From NCBI GenBank assembly GCA_963735055.1, contig CAVTJN010000019.1:124001-188000 (forward strand): DNA of 64,000 nucleotides, read 5' to 3'. The translations under genes and the position numbers were made by a program. Under the pieces are notes generated by a model. It did no database searches and was not told the DNA's origin. It was given only the letters and a program-made list of their open reading frames with translations. Source of the stretch: JBBITI01 sp963735055. GTDB taxonomy: Bacteria > Chloroflexota > Dehalococcoidia > Dehalococcoidales > UBA2162. Below, in pieces: positions 17,966 to 25,658 of this stretch. Position 1 is the stretch's first letter. Each line of letters opens with the position of its first letter.

Positions 17966-18844
17966 ATGAGTGCGGAGATTCATACCTTCAGACTGGGTCA
18001 GTTCGATTGTATGGCCGTGAGCGACGGCACGATGACCTACGCGCCGCCCATGTTCCCGCCCCCGGCCACCTTCCTCTTCGCGAATGTAGAAGCGCAGAGT
18101 CGGCCCGGGGTGCTCGGCGACCACGGGTTAGAGGCGGAGCGGTGGGCGGAGTGGACAAGCGGCTACACGTGCCTGGTGGTCAACACGGGGAAGCACCTCG
18201 TGCTGGTAGACACGGGCGCCGGTGCGCTTGGTCCGGACACGGGCAAGCTCCTTAGAAACCTGCAGTCGGCCTCCATCGCGCCGGGGGACATCGACACGGT
18301 CATCCTGACTCACGGTCATCCCGACCACATCGGAGGCGTCACCGATGAACATGGCAGGACCGTCTTCCACGAAGCCCGCTACTTCATGGGGAGGACCGAG
18401 TGGGACTTCTGGACGTCGGGTCAGGCAGAGGCGACTCTGGATGAGCATTCCAGGGCTATGCTGGTTGGAATTGCCCGGAAGAACTTGCCGCCGATACAAG
18501 AGCGCGTTGAGTTGGTTGCCGACAAAGCCGAGATCGTCCCCGGCATACGAGCGATAGCCGCTGCCGGGCACACGCCCGGCCAGATGGCGCTTGAGATCAC
18601 CTCGGGTGGCGAAACGCTCCTCTACGCGTCCGACGTGTTTCTGCATCCCATTCATCTGGAGCAGCCGGGATGGTGCGCGGCGGTCGATCTGATCCCCGGC
18701 GAGGTCGTGGCTACCAGGCACCGGCTCCTCGCAAAGGCAGCGTCTGACGAGTGCCTGGTGCTGGCGTTTCACCTCCCGTTCCCGGCTTTGGGTCGCGTGG
18801 TGACGAAAGGAGATGCCTGGAGCTGGCAGCCGCTTGCAGGTTAG
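17966..18844 (+). CDS. MBL-fold metallo-hydrolase
   Basis: This 292-residue metallo-beta-lactamase-fold hydrolase carries the zinc motif 'THGHPDHIGG' near residue 118 and further metal-ligand histidines in 'AAGHTPGQMALE' and near the C-terminus ('LAFHLPFPALG'). It resembles the family of quorum-quenching lactonase-like and other small-molecule hydrolases; the substrate cannot be told from sequence. The ATG at 17966 follows AAGGAG at proper spacing and is preferred to an in-frame ATG at 17906, which would add a basic, unconserved 20 residues. It is a single-gene unit framed by repeat A copies on both sides. Confidence 0.87.
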   Translation: MSAEIHTFRLGQFDCMAVSDGTMTYAPPMFPPPATFLFANVEAQSRPGVLGDHGLEAERWAEWTSGYTCLVVNTGKHLVLVDTGAGALGPDTGKLLRNLQSASIAPGDIDTVILTHGHPDHIGGVTDEHGRTVFHEARYFMGRTEWDFWTSGQAEATLDEHSRAMLVGIARKNLPPIQERVELVADKAEIVPGIRAIAAAGHTPGQMALEITSGGETLLYASDVFLHPIHLEQPGWCAAVDLIPGEVVATRHRLLAKAASDECLVLAFHLPFPALGRVVTKGDAWSWQPLAG

Positions 18845-18872
18845 CGGACGAATACCTGGCGAGAAATGCGGA

Positions 18873-18917
18873 TGTGATCGGAGCGGGCGCTGAGGCACAG
18901 GGAGATATTGAGGACAC
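18873..18917 (+). repeat. Repeat A copy (partial)
   Basis: GGAGCGGGCGCTGAGGCACA, then GGGAGATATTGAGGACACAG, 28 bp after the MBL gene stop. The 5' part and the final stop are lost. Apart from this repeat, 18845-19155 holds only a weak hairpin (AGACAC/GTGTCT, about 19038-19071) and no clear gene. Confidence 0.7.
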
Positions 18918-19155
18918 AGAGCACCCATATCGCTCGAATGACTAGCGCATATCATGGGCTTGGGAGCCAGCCGTACCGAAGGAGTCTTTGCAGATGATAG
19001 GAAACAATCGTTCCAAGCACTCCAATGAAGTAGCAGACACTCGGACGGGATGGATACCGGCCGGTGTCTCTTGTTTCTGAAGAGGAGGTGATGAGTATCG
19101 GAGAAGAACTATCTGCATACCATCAGCAGCCAGCGGAATTCCAGGAGGTAAGGAT

Positions 19156-19368
19156 ATGCCAGGTATCTTCAAGACTATCATCAACATTTCGGTCTGGATG
19201 TTGTTTCTCAAGGCCGTGCTCGCCACGCTGGTCACTCTATATTTTTTGATTAAGGTTTTCGTAGACGGCACGGACCTGCCGATGGTAGTGGTAGTTTCGT
19301 GCGCCGTCGGTTGCTTCGCCTACATCCTCGCCTGCCTGGCGGCTTGGATACGACAGAAGGTGGCGTAG
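19156..19368 (+). CDS. Small two-helix membrane protein, unknown function
   Basis: A 70-residue hydrophobic protein with two predicted transmembrane helices (about residues 8-32 and 40-64) separated by 'FVDGTDLP' and ending in a basic 'WIRQKVA'. A strong AGGAGG lies just upstream of the ATG. No family is recognised. It is another single-gene unit in the repeat A region. Confidence 0.6.
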   Translation: MPGIFKTIINISVWMLFLKAVLATLVTLYFLIKVFVDGTDLPMVVVVSCAVGCFAYILACLAAWIRQKVA

Positions 19369-19442
19369 GCGTTTTGGCGCCAACTGTCTCATCTGCCCGT
19401 CAAGTCTCCCGTCATGTGGGGTGACAAAGGGGGGACTATCTC

Positions 19443-19460
19443 ATGTCAGTCGAAGAGAAC
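19443..19460 (+). pseudogene. Remnant of the 5' end of a SnoaL-like gene
   Basis: ATGTCAGTCGAAGAGAAC here is identical over 18 bases to the first six codons of the SnoaL-like gene at 25172, then runs straight into a TGA. It appears to be a deletion remnant of a paralog, 40 bp before a repeat A copy. Confidence 0.5.
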
Positions 19461-19499
19461 TGACCACACTTCGCCGAGTGTGCGAGGAGGTGGGAACAG

Positions 19500-19559
19500 A
19501 TGAAGATGAGGCCGTCGCTGGAGCGGGCGCTGAGACACACGGAGTATTTGAAGGCGTAG
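19500..19559 (+). repeat. Repeat A copy with intact frame
   Basis: A full 60-bp copy with its own ATG and TAG ('MKMRPSLERALRHTEYLKA'), preceded by GAGGAGGTGGGAACAG, which would serve as a ribosome site. It could in principle be translated as a 19-residue peptide. Confidence 0.8.
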
Positions 19560-19586
19560 AGTCTCAACGCCCGATGGAGGCCTAAC

Positions 19587-20678
19587 ATGTTTTACGACAG
19601 TTACCAACAACTAGCCAGAGCGTTGAATGCGCTCCCTGGTGGTTTCCCCGAGACCACTTCTCACGTTGAGCTTCGCTTGACTTGAGAAGGCATTCACCCC
19701 CGAAGAGGCCGAATTCGCCGGGAGGATGAGCCGCACCCACGAGACAGGCTGCGGAGCTCGCCACGAGGTCGGGCCTGAGCGAGGCGAAAGCGAGAGGACC
19801 TGCTGCAAAGGCTGCTGCCGCGGAAATTGGTCCGCGCCCGCGTCACTCAGGGGGTGACGGAGTATCGACTCGGACCCTTTGCCGTTGGCTGGTATGAAGC
19901 CATGATGGAAGGGTCGATGCGGAAGGATGTCGAGTTTGCCACGCTCTTTGAGCAATACATGAGGGAGGGGGGTGGGGAACGGATCATGGCCCCCCGCCCC
20001 GGCCTCCTCGGCGTGGTGCCTGTCAGAGGCTCCCTCAAGCCCGAACTGCTGCAGCCGTATGACGACATTGACGCTCATTTTGCCAGGCACGAGCGTTTCG
20101 GGGTGATTGACTGCGTCTGCCGCATCGAACGTAATCTGCTGGGAAGCAAATGCGCGATGCCCGTGAAGCGGTGTGGTTTCGTAGGACTGCCGCCCCAGGC
20201 GCCTTTGTCCGAACACGTGCTGGATCGCCAACAGGCGCTGACTCTGTTTACCGAACTCGAAGACGAAGGCCACGTTCACACCGGGTTTTACGGGTTTGTC
20301 TCGACCGCCGAGTCACCCCAGTTCGTTGGCTGCTGCAACTGCTGTGGAGACTGCTGCGGGATACTGCGGGCGGTCAACGATTTTAATGTGGCAGAAGGGC
20401 CGCAAAGATCCAACTATCGAGCGGCGCTTACGGCCGAGAACTGCATCGCCTGCGGAGTCTGTGTTGAACGTTGTCAGATGCACGCTATTGTTCAGGATAC
20501 GAACGGCATCGCGATAGTGAACCGTGACCGGTGCATCGGCTGCGGGTTGTGTGTCATCAAATGCCCGGGGGATGCCATCGAACTCATGCCAGTGTCGCGA
20601 GAAGAATGGTTCGACGTTCCGGTCAGTTTCGAGGACTGGGAGGAGCGCCGGCTGCGAGACCTGGAGTTGATGAAATAG
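19587..20678 (+). pseudogene. 4Fe-4S ferredoxin-type protein with winged-helix-like N-terminus, frameshifted
   Basis: The C-terminal frame from 19827 encodes about 283 residues: a Cys-rich stretch 'CNCCGDCC' and two 4Fe-4S motifs (CIACGVCVERC and CIGCGLCVIKC). The true N-terminus lies upstream: an ATG at 19587 opens 'YQQLARALNALPGGFPETTS', the next frame gives 'LEKAFTPEEAEFAGRMSR', the third 'AAELATRSGLSEAKARG', and the first frame resumes with 'LLQRLLPRKLVRARVTQGV'. That order matches a known family of ferredoxin proteins with a helical DNA-binding-like head. Three frame changes within 150 bp mark it as decayed or misread. A TTG-started short form from 19827 is possible but would lack the head domain. 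Confidence 0.8.
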
Positions 20679-20680
20679 TC

Positions 20681-20732
20681 TCCGTCGAGCCCGGAGCGGG
20701 CGCTGAAAAGGAAGGCAATATTGACGGTGTAG
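20681..20732 (+). repeat. Repeat A copy
   Basis: CCGTCGAGCCCGGAGCGGGC, then GCTGAAAAGGAAGGCAATAT and TGACGGTGTAG, beginning three bases after the stop of the 4Fe-4S gene. The terminal TAG is kept. Confidence 0.7.
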
Positions 20733-20737
20733 GGGGC

Positions 20738-20806
20738 GAAACACTAAATACCAAACAACAAATGCCAAACTCAAAGCTCGAAATACGAAACTCGAAACAA
20801 GTCCGA
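20738..20806 (+). repeat. CGAAAT-type A-rich short repeat tract
   Basis: AAACACTAAATACCAAAC-type units followed by CTCGAAATACGAAACTCGAA. As at 16730, it directly follows a repeat A copy. Confidence 0.65.
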
Positions 20807-20904
20807 ATCCAGCAGCCCACCAACGCGATTTCCATTCCCAACCCCATCATCCATAGCTATCCTCGACCTTCCTGAACGATAGGAGGTGACGATGATCATA
20901 CGAT

Positions 20905-20947
20905 GGGCACCATCAACCGCCGGAAGCGGTTGATGGTGCCCCTTTTT
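20905..20947 (+). terminator. Strong intrinsic terminator
   Basis: A perfect 16-bp stem (20905-20920 with 20926-20941) has a 5-base loop and is followed by CTTTTT. An AGGAGGTGACG and ATG lie just upstream and open a 13-codon frame (MIIRWAPSTAGSG) that runs into the stem, so an attenuating leader peptide is possible. It closes the repeat A region and precedes the gene at 21038. Confidence 0.85.
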
Positions 20948-21037
20948 GATTCAAACGGCAAAGCCCGAGCGTAACACATGGTTTTCCAGGAGATCCCAAG
21001 GGCCGTGGGAAACGGGAAAAACGAGGAGGTTGCCCCA

Positions 21038-21337
21038 ATGTTTGTCGTCACAACCAGTACCTATCCGCCCATCAAGGCGAGAGAAGTGGTGGCCATATTC
21101 CAGAAGGCGGTGGCAGTACCGTTACCATCATTCATGAAACGGGTGAATGTCCTTACTTCCCCGTCGGAAGCCGGCATAAAGGTGATGGGAATCTATGAAG
21201 TCGATGATGGCAAGGTGGCGGATGGCATCAAGGAACTGACCCGCTATTTTGTTCAGTTCTATGGCGTGGAAGGGTTCAAGTTCACATTCGAGACGATGCT
21301 CACGGCGCAGGAGGCCATACCGCTGCTGGGGAGATGA
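21038..21337 (+). CDS. Small alpha+beta protein, unknown function
   Basis: A 99-residue soluble protein beginning 'MFVVTTSTYPPIKAREVV'. Its size and strand/helix pattern suggest a ferredoxin-like alpha+beta (dimeric barrel) fold, but no family is certain. The ATG at 21038 follows GAGGAGG; an in-frame ATG at 20978 lacks a ribosome site and lies next to the terminator. Two further small proteins of comparable size follow in the same direction. Confidence 0.65.
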   Translation: MFVVTTSTYPPIKAREVVAIFQKAVAVPLPSFMKRVNVLTSPSEAGIKVMGIYEVDDGKVADGIKELTRYFVQFYGVEGFKFTFETMLTAQEAIPLLGR

Positions 21338-21408
21338 AGCGGGCGGTCCCCGTTGATGGAAGGTGGTCTGCCTCAACATCGAAAGGAATTGGAAAAGGAG
21401 ACTGATAC

Positions 21409-21708
21409 ATGTACGCATCAATCGTGATCTGGATAGCCGTTCCCGGCAACAATGACCGAATGGTGAAAGCAGCCGAGGAGGGACCTCAGACATTCAAAGG
21501 GCAAAAAGGGTTTAAGAGCGCCATCTACTTCTCCGATCCGGCCAAGAACGAATATGGCCTGCTCACCATGTGGGAAGAGAAAGGGGACTATGATGCCTTT
21601 GTCGCCGCCTATTCCCCCGAGCAACTCAAACGGACGTTGTCTCTGTTTGCGGGCACTCTCCTTCCTCAACGCACGTACTTCGTCAACAACTCCTTCTCAG
21701 GCAGCTAG
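21409..21708 (+). CDS. Antibiotic biosynthesis monooxygenase-like small protein
   Basis: A 99-residue protein with features of the ABM/dimeric alpha-beta barrel superfamily: an opening strand 'YASIVIWIAVPGNNDRMVKA', then 'GQKGFKSAIYFSD' and 'YGLLTMWEEKGDYDAFVAAY'. Members include heme-degrading and quinol monooxygenases as well as many uncharacterised proteins. No catalytic residue can be assigned here. The start follows AAAAGGAGAC. Its neighbours are two other small alpha+beta proteins. Confidence 0.65.
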   Translation: MYASIVIWIAVPGNNDRMVKAAEEGPQTFKGQKGFKSAIYFSDPAKNEYGLLTMWEEKGDYDAFVAAYSPEQLKRTLSLFAGTLLPQRTYFVNNSFSGS

Positions 21709-21855
21709 TGCATTGAGTAAGGCCAATTGCGGAATAGAGGAGGTGAGAAACGGCAAAAGAATCTGTGACGGCCGGCAATTAGCGGCACCATATTTTCGGC
21801 AAGTGGCCACCGGTTAGGCGTAGACCTGACCAGTACTGAGAAAGGAGAGTAGATT

Positions 21856-22182
21856 ATGCTGGTTGCTGATATCCATAGATACAAAGACTCCGCCTACGCG
21901 ATGTCTCCAGAAAAGGTCAAAGAGCTTTCGGCAGCGAGTGCGCCTTTCGTCCAGAAATACGCCAGCCTGGGCAAATGGAAGAAGGAGTACCTCTTTGCAA
22001 ATGGCAGGGGAGGGATTGCCATCTGGGAGTTTGCATCCGGCGAGGAGATGAGCCGTATCCTGCGCGAGTCCCCGGTCTGGGGGTACCTTGACTCCGAGAT
22101 CATCGTGCTTTCAGAGAATGACATGATCGGCAACGCTCTCAAGGAGGCCGCCAAGACCACCAAGAAGACGGCCAGGAAATAG
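21856..22182 (+). CDS. Small alpha+beta barrel-like protein, unknown function
   Basis: A 108-residue protein with 'MLVADIHRYKDSAYAMSPEK' at the start, a central 'KWKKEYLFANGRGGIAIWEF' and a Lys-rich tail 'KTTKKTARK'. The pattern resembles small muconolactone-isomerase-like or DUF3303-like proteins, but the assignment is tentative. A clear AAAGGAGAG precedes the ATG. The interval 21709-21855 before it holds no clear gene. Confidence 0.6.
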   Translation: MLVADIHRYKDSAYAMSPEKVKELSAASAPFVQKYASLGKWKKEYLFANGRGGIAIWEFASGEEMSRILRESPVWGYLDSEIIVLSENDMIGNALKEAAKTTKKTARK

Positions 22183-22240
22183 GGCGCGTGGCGGGACCTG
22201 CCCGCCGACTCGAAGGGGCAGACAACCTATCGCGGATTGA

Positions 22241-22281
22241 GAGGCACCGGGGACGTTTGTAAGGATGCAGGCCGGTGCCTC
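22241..22281 (+). terminator. Terminator-like hairpin
   Basis: GAGGCACCGG (22241-22250) pairs with CCGGTGCCTC (22272-22281), followed by TTGTCTC. It lies between the small-protein cluster and the alpha/beta hydrolase gene. Confidence 0.5.
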
Positions 22282-22327
22282 TTGTCTCCAGCAGATGGAC
22301 GGCGCGAACTACAGAACGGAGGACACG

Positions 22328-23312
22328 ATGCCAAGACTCAGATACGGCCCCGAGAACCCCGATATCACCTATGTGCCGCACAAGTATGAGGAACACCTGT
22401 TTCGACACCGGTGAAATCATGATGAACTACGCGGTGACGGGCTCATCCGACAAGCCTGCTCTACTCCTCATCCCCGCCCAAACAGAATCATGGTGGGGCT
22501 ACGAGGCGGCCATGGGACTGCTCTCGGAGCACTTCCAGGCCTATGCCGTTGACCTGCGGGGGCAAGGCCGATCAAGCCGTACTCCGGGACGCTACACCTA
22601 CGACAACATGGGCGACGACCTGGTGAGATTCATCACTTTCGTTGTCAAACGTCCGGTCGTCGTGGCCGGTACATCTTCGGGCGGGGTTCTCGCGGCGTGG
22701 CTTTCAGCCTTCGCCCCTCCTGGGATGATCCGCGGCGCCTATTGTGAAGATCCGGCCCTGATCGTCAGTGAGTTGACTCCCCCGATCAGCCCGTCGGTGA
22801 GGCAATTCGCCGGCGGCAGGATGTTTGCCCTGTGTGCGACCTATCTAGGCGACCAGTGGTGTATCGGAGACTGGCAGGGTCTCAGGGATGCCAGCCAAAT
22901 GCCACCACCTGCATTCCAGGTGGCATTTGGATCGGAAACAGAACCGCAACAGAGGCTGAAGGAATACGACCCTGAATGGGGCAGGGCGACGATATCTGGC
23001 AGTCTGAGCGCGTCGTGCGACCACACTCAAATGCTCGCACGTGTTAAGTGTCCGATATTGTACACTTTTCACTCGGCAATCAGCGCCAGTATGACCGGTT
23101 CAGCCAAGGAGGCCATCATCATTGAAATGGTGGCGCACATTCAGAATCAGATCAAAGGCGCGGGGCAGCCATTGACCTTTCATTCGTTCCCACAAATGGG
23201 GCATCTAATGCACAGGGAGGACCCGAAGTTGTATGTGAAGACCCTGCTCGATTGGGAGAAGACCCTGCCGACTGAGTCGGAGACGAGGGGGAGGGGGGTG
23301 TTCAAATCGTAG
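22328..23312 (+). CDS. Alpha/beta hydrolase, one frameshift near the N-terminus
   Basis: An alpha/beta-hydrolase-fold enzyme of about 325 residues. The nucleophile elbow is 'VVAGTSSGG', with a likely catalytic His in 'PQMGHLMH'. The frame runs from about 22408 ('DTGEIMMNYAVTGSSDKP') to the end. The likely true start is the ATG at 22328 after GGAGG: it opens 'MPRLRYGPENPDITYVPHKY' and leaves frame at CTGTTTCGAC (about 22403), where an extra base would restore 'HLFDTGEIMMNY'. If the frameshift is real, a shorter protein could start at ATGATG (22420). Substrate unknown; related hydrolases act on esters, lactones or C-C bonds. Confidence 0.78.
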
Positions 23313-23424
23313 CGGGTATTTGGTATTTGGTCACTGAGGTTTGTTTGTATCTTGTGCAGGCCCCCTTACTCCTCCGGCATCCCGCATGGCGCAGCCAATC
23401 GGGATATCTTGGTTATTGGTCATT

Positions 23425-23487
23425 TCGCTCGTTTCGTGCTCGTTTCGGATTTCGGTATTCGAATTTCGGATTTCCGCCTCGGGCGGT
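23425..23487 (-). repeat. CGAAAT-type repeat tract, reverse orientation
   Basis: The plus strand reads TTTCGCTCGTTTCGTGCTCG, then TTTCGGATTTCGGTATTCGA; on the minus strand this is the CGAAAT/CCGAAA tract seen at 16730 and 20738. It ends 14 bp before the next start codon. Confidence 0.6.
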
Positions 23488-23500
23488 TTAGGAGGTCCCA

Positions 23501-24316
23501 ATGCCCTACGCCAACAACAATGGAGTCAAGATCTACTACGAGGTGGAGGGGCAGGGGCCGCCGCTGGTGCTGGGGCATGCGCTCGGCGGGGCGGGCATGT
23601 ACATGTGGCGGAGAGAGAAGTACGTCGAGGCCCTCAGGAGTGATTTCCAGCTGATCTTGCTTGACTTCCGAGGGCATGGGCGGAGTGACAAGCCCCATGA
23701 AGCCTCGGCGTGCGCCGTCAGCGTCCTCGCTTCTGACGTGCTTGCCATACTGGATGAACTCGGAATTGACAGGGCACACTACTGGGGTTATTCGCTGGGT
23801 TCCAGGGTCGGCTTTTGGCTCGCCACGCGTCACGCTGAACGCTTTCATGGCTTCGTACTTGCAGGCATGACTCCAGGCGTCATCCCGGAATCCACCGTCA
23901 ACATTGCAGAGGCTATCCAGGAAGGTCTGAGATTGGCCATGACCGACCCCGAGGCCGCTGTGACTCGACGGGAACAGGTGCTCAGGCGTCCGATGACACC
24001 CGAGGAGAAGAAGGCATACCAATCCCAGGATGCAGAGGCCATTATTGCCATGTGGACGGCCTGGCTCGATTCGCCACCGATGACCGAGCAAGACCTGCAG
24101 ACCATATCGAATCCGTGTCTGGTCCTCTGCGGCGACGCCGACGAAGGTGGGTTCCACCCGGGGGCCGAGGACAGCGTCAATCACATGCCAGATGCCAAGT
24201 TCATCTCTCTCCCCGGCCTCACGCACGGGACAGCTTTCAACCGTATCGATCTTGTGCTCCCTCACGTCAGGGAGTTCCTAGCCGGCGTGAAAAAGAAGAT
24301 GACCGCGGAGGCATAG
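23501..24316 (+). CDS. Alpha/beta hydrolase
   Basis: A 271-residue alpha/beta hydrolase with oxyanion region 'LVLGHALGG', nucleophile 'GYSLGS' and C-terminal His in 'LTHGTAFN'. The first 25 or so codons are nearly identical to those of the gene at 53602-54390 (both begin 'MPYANNNGVKIYYEVEG'): about six mismatches in the first 79 bases, while the rest has diverged. A clear TTAGGAGG precedes the ATG. The SDR gene starts 3 bp after the stop, so the two are co-transcribed and may act on the same metabolite. Confidence 0.88.
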   Translation: MPYANNNGVKIYYEVEGQGPPLVLGHALGGAGMYMWRREKYVEALRSDFQLILLDFRGHGRSDKPHEASACAVSVLASDVLAILDELGIDRAHYWGYSLGSRVGFWLATRHAERFHGFVLAGMTPGVIPESTVNIAEAIQEGLRLAMTDPEAAVTRREQVLRRPMTPEEKKAYQSQDAEAIIAMWTAWLDSPPMTEQDLQTISNPCLVLCGDADEGGFHPGAEDSVNHMPDAKFISLPGLTHGTAFNRIDLVLPHVREFLAGVKKKMTAEA

Positions 24317-24318
24317 AC

Positions 24319-25155
24319 ATGAAGCTGGAGAACAAGGTAGCCATTGTGACAGCGGCCGGAAGGGGGATAGGACGAGGCATAGCTGTGTGCCTTGCCGCCG
24401 AGGGAGCCAATATCGTCATCAATTCGTATACAAGAGAGACCACAGCCTCAACCGTTGATGAAATCATCAAGATGGGCCGAAAGGCCATTGGTGTTGCCGG
24501 AGACATAACCAAGCCTGAGATGATCACCCAGGCAGTCATGGATGCGATCAGGGCCTATGGTAAGATTGACATTTTGGTAAACAACGTTGGCGGAATATCC
24601 AAGACACCGAAGGAAGCGGGCGAAGACCCACTTGGTCAAATCGCCGCAACCTGGGACACGCAATACGAGCAGAATCTACGGGCCCAGGTCTTGATGTGCG
24701 AAGCGGTAGCGCCGCACTTTATCAAGCAGAGAAGCGGCAAGATGATCAATGTGGCTTCGGTAGCGGGAAAACCAGGTTTTCCTGGTATGGACGCCTATGG
24801 CACCATGAAGGCCGCCATAATCCGCTACACCCAGGGGCTAGCTGATAGGCTTGGGCCGAGCAACATCAATGTCAATTGCGTCTGCCCGGGTATCATATAT
24901 ACCGACCTCTGGAAATATGTCGCGGAAGGGATCATAAATGCTCAACCTGAACTCAAAGGTATGGACCCAAGAGAATGGTTCCTCGGACTATTTGATGGCA
25001 GGCAATTCATACCCGGTGGGAATCTTCCCACTCCATTGAGGAGAGAACAAACGGTCAGGGATATCGGTCAGGCAGTTGTCTTTTTGGCCTCGGAAGACGC
25101 AGCGAACATCTCAGGCCAAGCATTGAATGTCGATGGCGGTATGATCAAGAGCTAA
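24319..25155 (+). CDS. Short-chain dehydrogenase/reductase (SDR)
   Basis: A 278-residue classical SDR oxidoreductase: cofactor motif 'TAAGRGIGRG' (residues 11-20), 'NNVGG', catalytic Ser in 'NVASVAGKPG' and the Tyr-x3-Lys pair in 'DAYGTMKAA'; the C-terminal 'LNVDGGMIKS' is also typical. It uses NAD(P) to interconvert an alcohol and a carbonyl; substrate unknown. The ATG at 24319 follows GCGGAGG inside the end of the hydrolase gene. The SnoaL-like gene starts 16 bp downstream, giving a hydrolase-SDR-SnoaL-esterase run that looks like a small catabolic or modification operon. Confidence 0.92.
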   Translation: MKLENKVAIVTAAGRGIGRGIAVCLAAEGANIVINSYTRETTASTVDEIIKMGRKAIGVAGDITKPEMITQAVMDAIRAYGKIDILVNNVGGISKTPKEAGEDPLGQIAATWDTQYEQNLRAQVLMCEAVAPHFIKQRSGKMINVASVAGKPGFPGMDAYGTMKAAIIRYTQGLADRLGPSNINVNCVCPGIIYTDLWKYVAEGIINAQPELKGMDPREWFLGLFDGRQFIPGGNLPTPLRREQTVRDIGQAVVFLASEDAANISGQALNVDGGMIKS

Positions 25156-25171
25156 TAAGCCAGGAGGGAGT

Positions 25172-25645
25172 ATGTCAGTCGAAGAGAACAAAGCCTTGAT
25201 TCGCCGGTATTTTGCCCCTGTCCCATCGCCCGAGGCGATCCAGAGAATCCGAGAAGCCAAAGACCCGACGATCGAAGGTGGGAGATTCTTCAAATCACAT
25301 TTTGAGAGCATAATGGCCCCCGATTTCGTCAGTCATGATTCCACCGGCGATCGGAGTCGAGAACAGGCCTTACAAATGAATCTGGAGCTAATGGCTGCTT
25401 TTCCCGGCAGCAATTGGGCCTTGGACAGGATGGTGGCCGAAGGAGACATGGTCGTGGTGTTGGGGAAGATGAGTGGCACCCATCGAGGCCCGTACAAAGG
25501 CACACCTCCTACGGGCAAGAAGGTGGAATTGGGATACACCGTTACGTACCGTATTGCAGACGGGAGAGTTGTCGAAGCCTGGTCCAGCATGGACTGGCTG
25601 GGTTTGATGCAGCAAATCGGGGCGGTCCCGCCCGAGAAACAGTGA
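25172..25645 (+). CDS. SnoaL-like / ester cyclase family protein
   Basis: A 157-residue NTF2-like protein of the SnoaL-type polyketide cyclase/ester cyclase family, with 'GTHRGPYKGTPPTGKKVEL' and 'IADGRVVEAWSSMDWLGLMQ' typical of that family. The function is enzymatic cyclisation or hydrolysis on a small hydrophobic ligand, not assignable further. The start codon follows AGGAGGG. A diverged, frameshifted paralog lies at 52199-52584, and remnants of the same 5' end occur at 19443 and 53571. Confidence 0.88.
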   Translation: MSVEENKALIRRYFAPVPSPEAIQRIREAKDPTIEGGRFFKSHFESIMAPDFVSHDSTGDRSREQALQMNLELMAAFPGSNWALDRMVAEGDMVVVLGKMSGTHRGPYKGTPPTGKKVELGYTVTYRIADGRVVEAWSSMDWLGLMQQIGAVPPEKQ

Positions 25646-25658
25646 TGGAGGTCATCTC

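Noticed and set aside
16430..20732. CRISPR array
   Set aside because: The repeated unit is irregular in length and sequence, spacing ranges from tens of bases to more than 1 kb, and the intervals are genes.
16430..20732. Classical integron cassette array
   Set aside because: The repeats carry a conserved coding frame, lack the inverted core sites of attC, and no integron integrase is present. The cassette-like order is reported as a finding without this label.
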